Positions 6,628 through 7,549 of a DNA stretch of 7,549 nt are shown here, piece after piece. The notes beneath the pieces were generated by a model. That model searched no databases and had not been told where the DNA came from. It worked only from the letters and a program-made list of their open reading frames with translations. The DNA comes from Candidatus Hermodarchaeota archaeon (GTDB lineage Archaea > Asgardarchaeota > Hermodarchaeia > Hermodarchaeales > Hermodarchaeaceae): contig JAEOSV010000208.1 in NCBI GenBank assembly GCA_016840185.1, forward strand, positions 1 through 7,549, read 5' to 3'. The position numbers were made by a program, and so were the translations under genes. The first letter of the stretch is position 1, and each line of letters opens with the position of its first letter.

Positions 6628-6632
6628 TGATG

Positions 6633-7549
6633 ATGAAAGTTTCGAGCACGTTTCTATTAGTTATGCTTATTGTGTCACAATTTGTAGTATTCCCATTTGC
6701 TCTTCTTGGGCAAACTCAGGGAGTGCTGGCTCAGAATGGTCAATTAGAGTTTGGAACAAATATCCGAGTAACCGATGGAACTTCTCCCTATACTGATCAA
6801 GTGGAACCAACTATGACAATTCTCAGTGATGGACGCATTCTTGTTGGATGGAAGGAGGCAGATTCACACAACGGTCCTGGGCGGCGTGTTGGCTTCGCTT
6901 ACTCGACTGATGACGGAGTCTCCTATACACCCAACATTCTCATGACTCGCATGTCCAATAATAATTTTCAATCGGATCCTTGGCTTGTCGCGGATTCAAA
7001 CGATAATGCTTACTTCGTCTGGATTGAGTTCAATGATATTGCACAGAATTATCCGCCCGAGGGCATTGGCGTCGCAAAAACCACGGATGGCGGTGATACA
7101 TGGGACACTCCTGTCAACGCCGCTGATACGCCTGAATTTGATGATAAGGAAACTGCTTGCATCGATTCGGATGGTAATCTCTACATCGTCTGGGATCATT
7201 TCACCCTGAACGAAAGTTACCATATCCAAGACGTTGATTTACGCTTAACCAATTCTACTGATGGCGGGGCTACATTTTCCCCCACCAGTGTTCCAGCCGA
7301 ACCTGCCATCCCCTATATCCATTGCTCCGCAAATAACACACTTTTCATCACTTACATTAACGGTACCACTGACGAAGCCCCCAACACTCAAATCTTCTTA
7401 ACACGCTCAACTGATCGGGGTGATACCTGGTCACCAAGCATCCTAGTAAATCCTATTTACGACGAAGTTGATCTCATCACCGTCGTCAATACTGATAGTG
7501 CTCAGAACGTCTACGTAGCCTATGCTGCTGGCTTCACTGACAACAAAGA
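6633..7549 (+). CDS. Secreted Asp-box (BNR/sialidase-like) beta-propeller protein, 3' end outside the window (protein C)
   Basis: 305 residues are visible and the frame is open to the right edge. A signal peptide comes first: MKVSS, a hydrophobic segment (about 6-26), and a possible cleavage after VLAQ (31-34). The rest shows four Asp-box motifs, S/T-x-D-x-G-x-(S/T)-(W/F/Y): STDDGVSY (91-98), TTDGGDTW (150-157), STDGGATF (208-215) and STDRGDTW (259-266). They are 51-59 residues apart, the blade spacing of a sialidase-type beta-propeller. Each follows a short strand such as GFAY, GVAK or FLTR, and strands like AYFVW and LYIVW fit blade cores. The FRIP motif and arginine triad of true sialidases are not evident, so binding or another glycan-related role is equally possible. 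The start is ATG 6633 (or the adjoining 6630), with GGTGAT upstream and an in-frame TGA at 6624. A C-terminal anchor like that of protein B may lie beyond the window. Confidence 0.85.
   Translation, partial: MKVSSTFLLVMLIVSQFVVFPFALLGQTQGVLAQNGQLEFGTNIRVTDGTSPYTDQVEPTMTILSDGRILVGWKEADSHNGPGRRVGFAYSTDDGVSYTPNILMTRMSNNNFQSDPWLVADSNDNAYFVWIEFNDIAQNYPPEGIGVAKTTDGGDTWDTPVNAADTPEFDDKETACIDSDGNLYIVWDHFTLNESYHIQDVDLRLTNSTDGGATFSPTSVPAEPAIPYIHCSANNTLFITYINGTTDEAPNTQIFLTRSTDRGDTWSPSILVNPIYDEVDLITVVNTDSAQNVYVAYAAGFTDNK

Larger units (their letters stand above)
6355..6632. promoter_or_regulatory. Divergent intergenic region between protein B and the propeller gene
   Basis: This 278-nt gap holds the promoters for two divergent exported proteins. 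Next to protein B is an 8-bp inverted repeat, ATTACTCG / CGAGTAAT, with a 4-nt spacer (6379-6398). It overlaps ACCAGTATTAC (6373-6383), an 11-mer also present upstream of protein A. On the propeller side, a short inverted repeat GAACC / GGTTC (6564-6577) precedes ACTGGT (6591-6596), about 36 nt before the ATG. No TATA box is unambiguous. No RNA gene was recognised in the middle (about 6400-6560). Confidence 0.45.

Overview
The window most likely comes from an archaeon, plausibly an Asgard (Thorarchaeota-like) lineage. The reasons are a RuBisCO-superfamily protein of the form IV (RuBisCO-like) kind and several large secreted or surface proteins with a signal peptide, beta-rich ectodomains and a C-terminal membrane anchor ending in Arg/Lys. 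Shine-Dalgarno sites resemble the archaeal GGAGGTGAT core. The lineage is an inference from protein style; there is no rRNA or marker gene here.

Layout: (1) nt 2-790 (+), a GNAT-family acetyltransferase whose true start probably lies left of the window. (2) nt 825-3566 (-), a 913-residue surface protein ('protein A') with three class I glutamine-amidotransferase-like domains, an Ig/FN3-like domain and a C-terminal membrane anchor. (3) nt 3788-5113 (+), a RuBisCO-like protein that keeps the carbamate/metal motif KDDE but has lost several substrate-binding and catalytic residues of true RuBisCO. (4) nt 5200-6354 (-), a smaller surface protein ('protein B') built on the same plan as protein A: one GATase-like domain, one FN3 domain and a PGFP-type C-terminal anchor. 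(5) nt 6633 to the right edge (+), a secreted beta-propeller protein with four Asp-box (BNR) motifs, truncated by the window ('protein C').

The five genes alternate strictly in strand (+,-,+,-,+), so none share an operon here. Both convergent junctions hold a perfect inverted repeat that can serve as a bidirectional terminator (799-818 and 5176-5200). Both divergent junctions (3567-3787 and 6355-6632) hold the promoters. The 11-mer GTAATACTGGT lies upstream of both GATase-like surface genes in the same orientation and follows an inverted repeat each time; its ACTGGT core recurs upstream of the propeller gene. This suggests common control of the three exported proteins. The RuBisCO-like gene lacks the motif and looks functionally separate from its neighbours.

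The most notable points are the altered RuBisCO-like active site, the probable nesting of one GATase-like domain inside another in protein A, and the shared upstream motif. I saw no CRISPR array, tRNA, rRNA, insertion sequence or phage gene. No gene-free stretch exceeds 300 bases.
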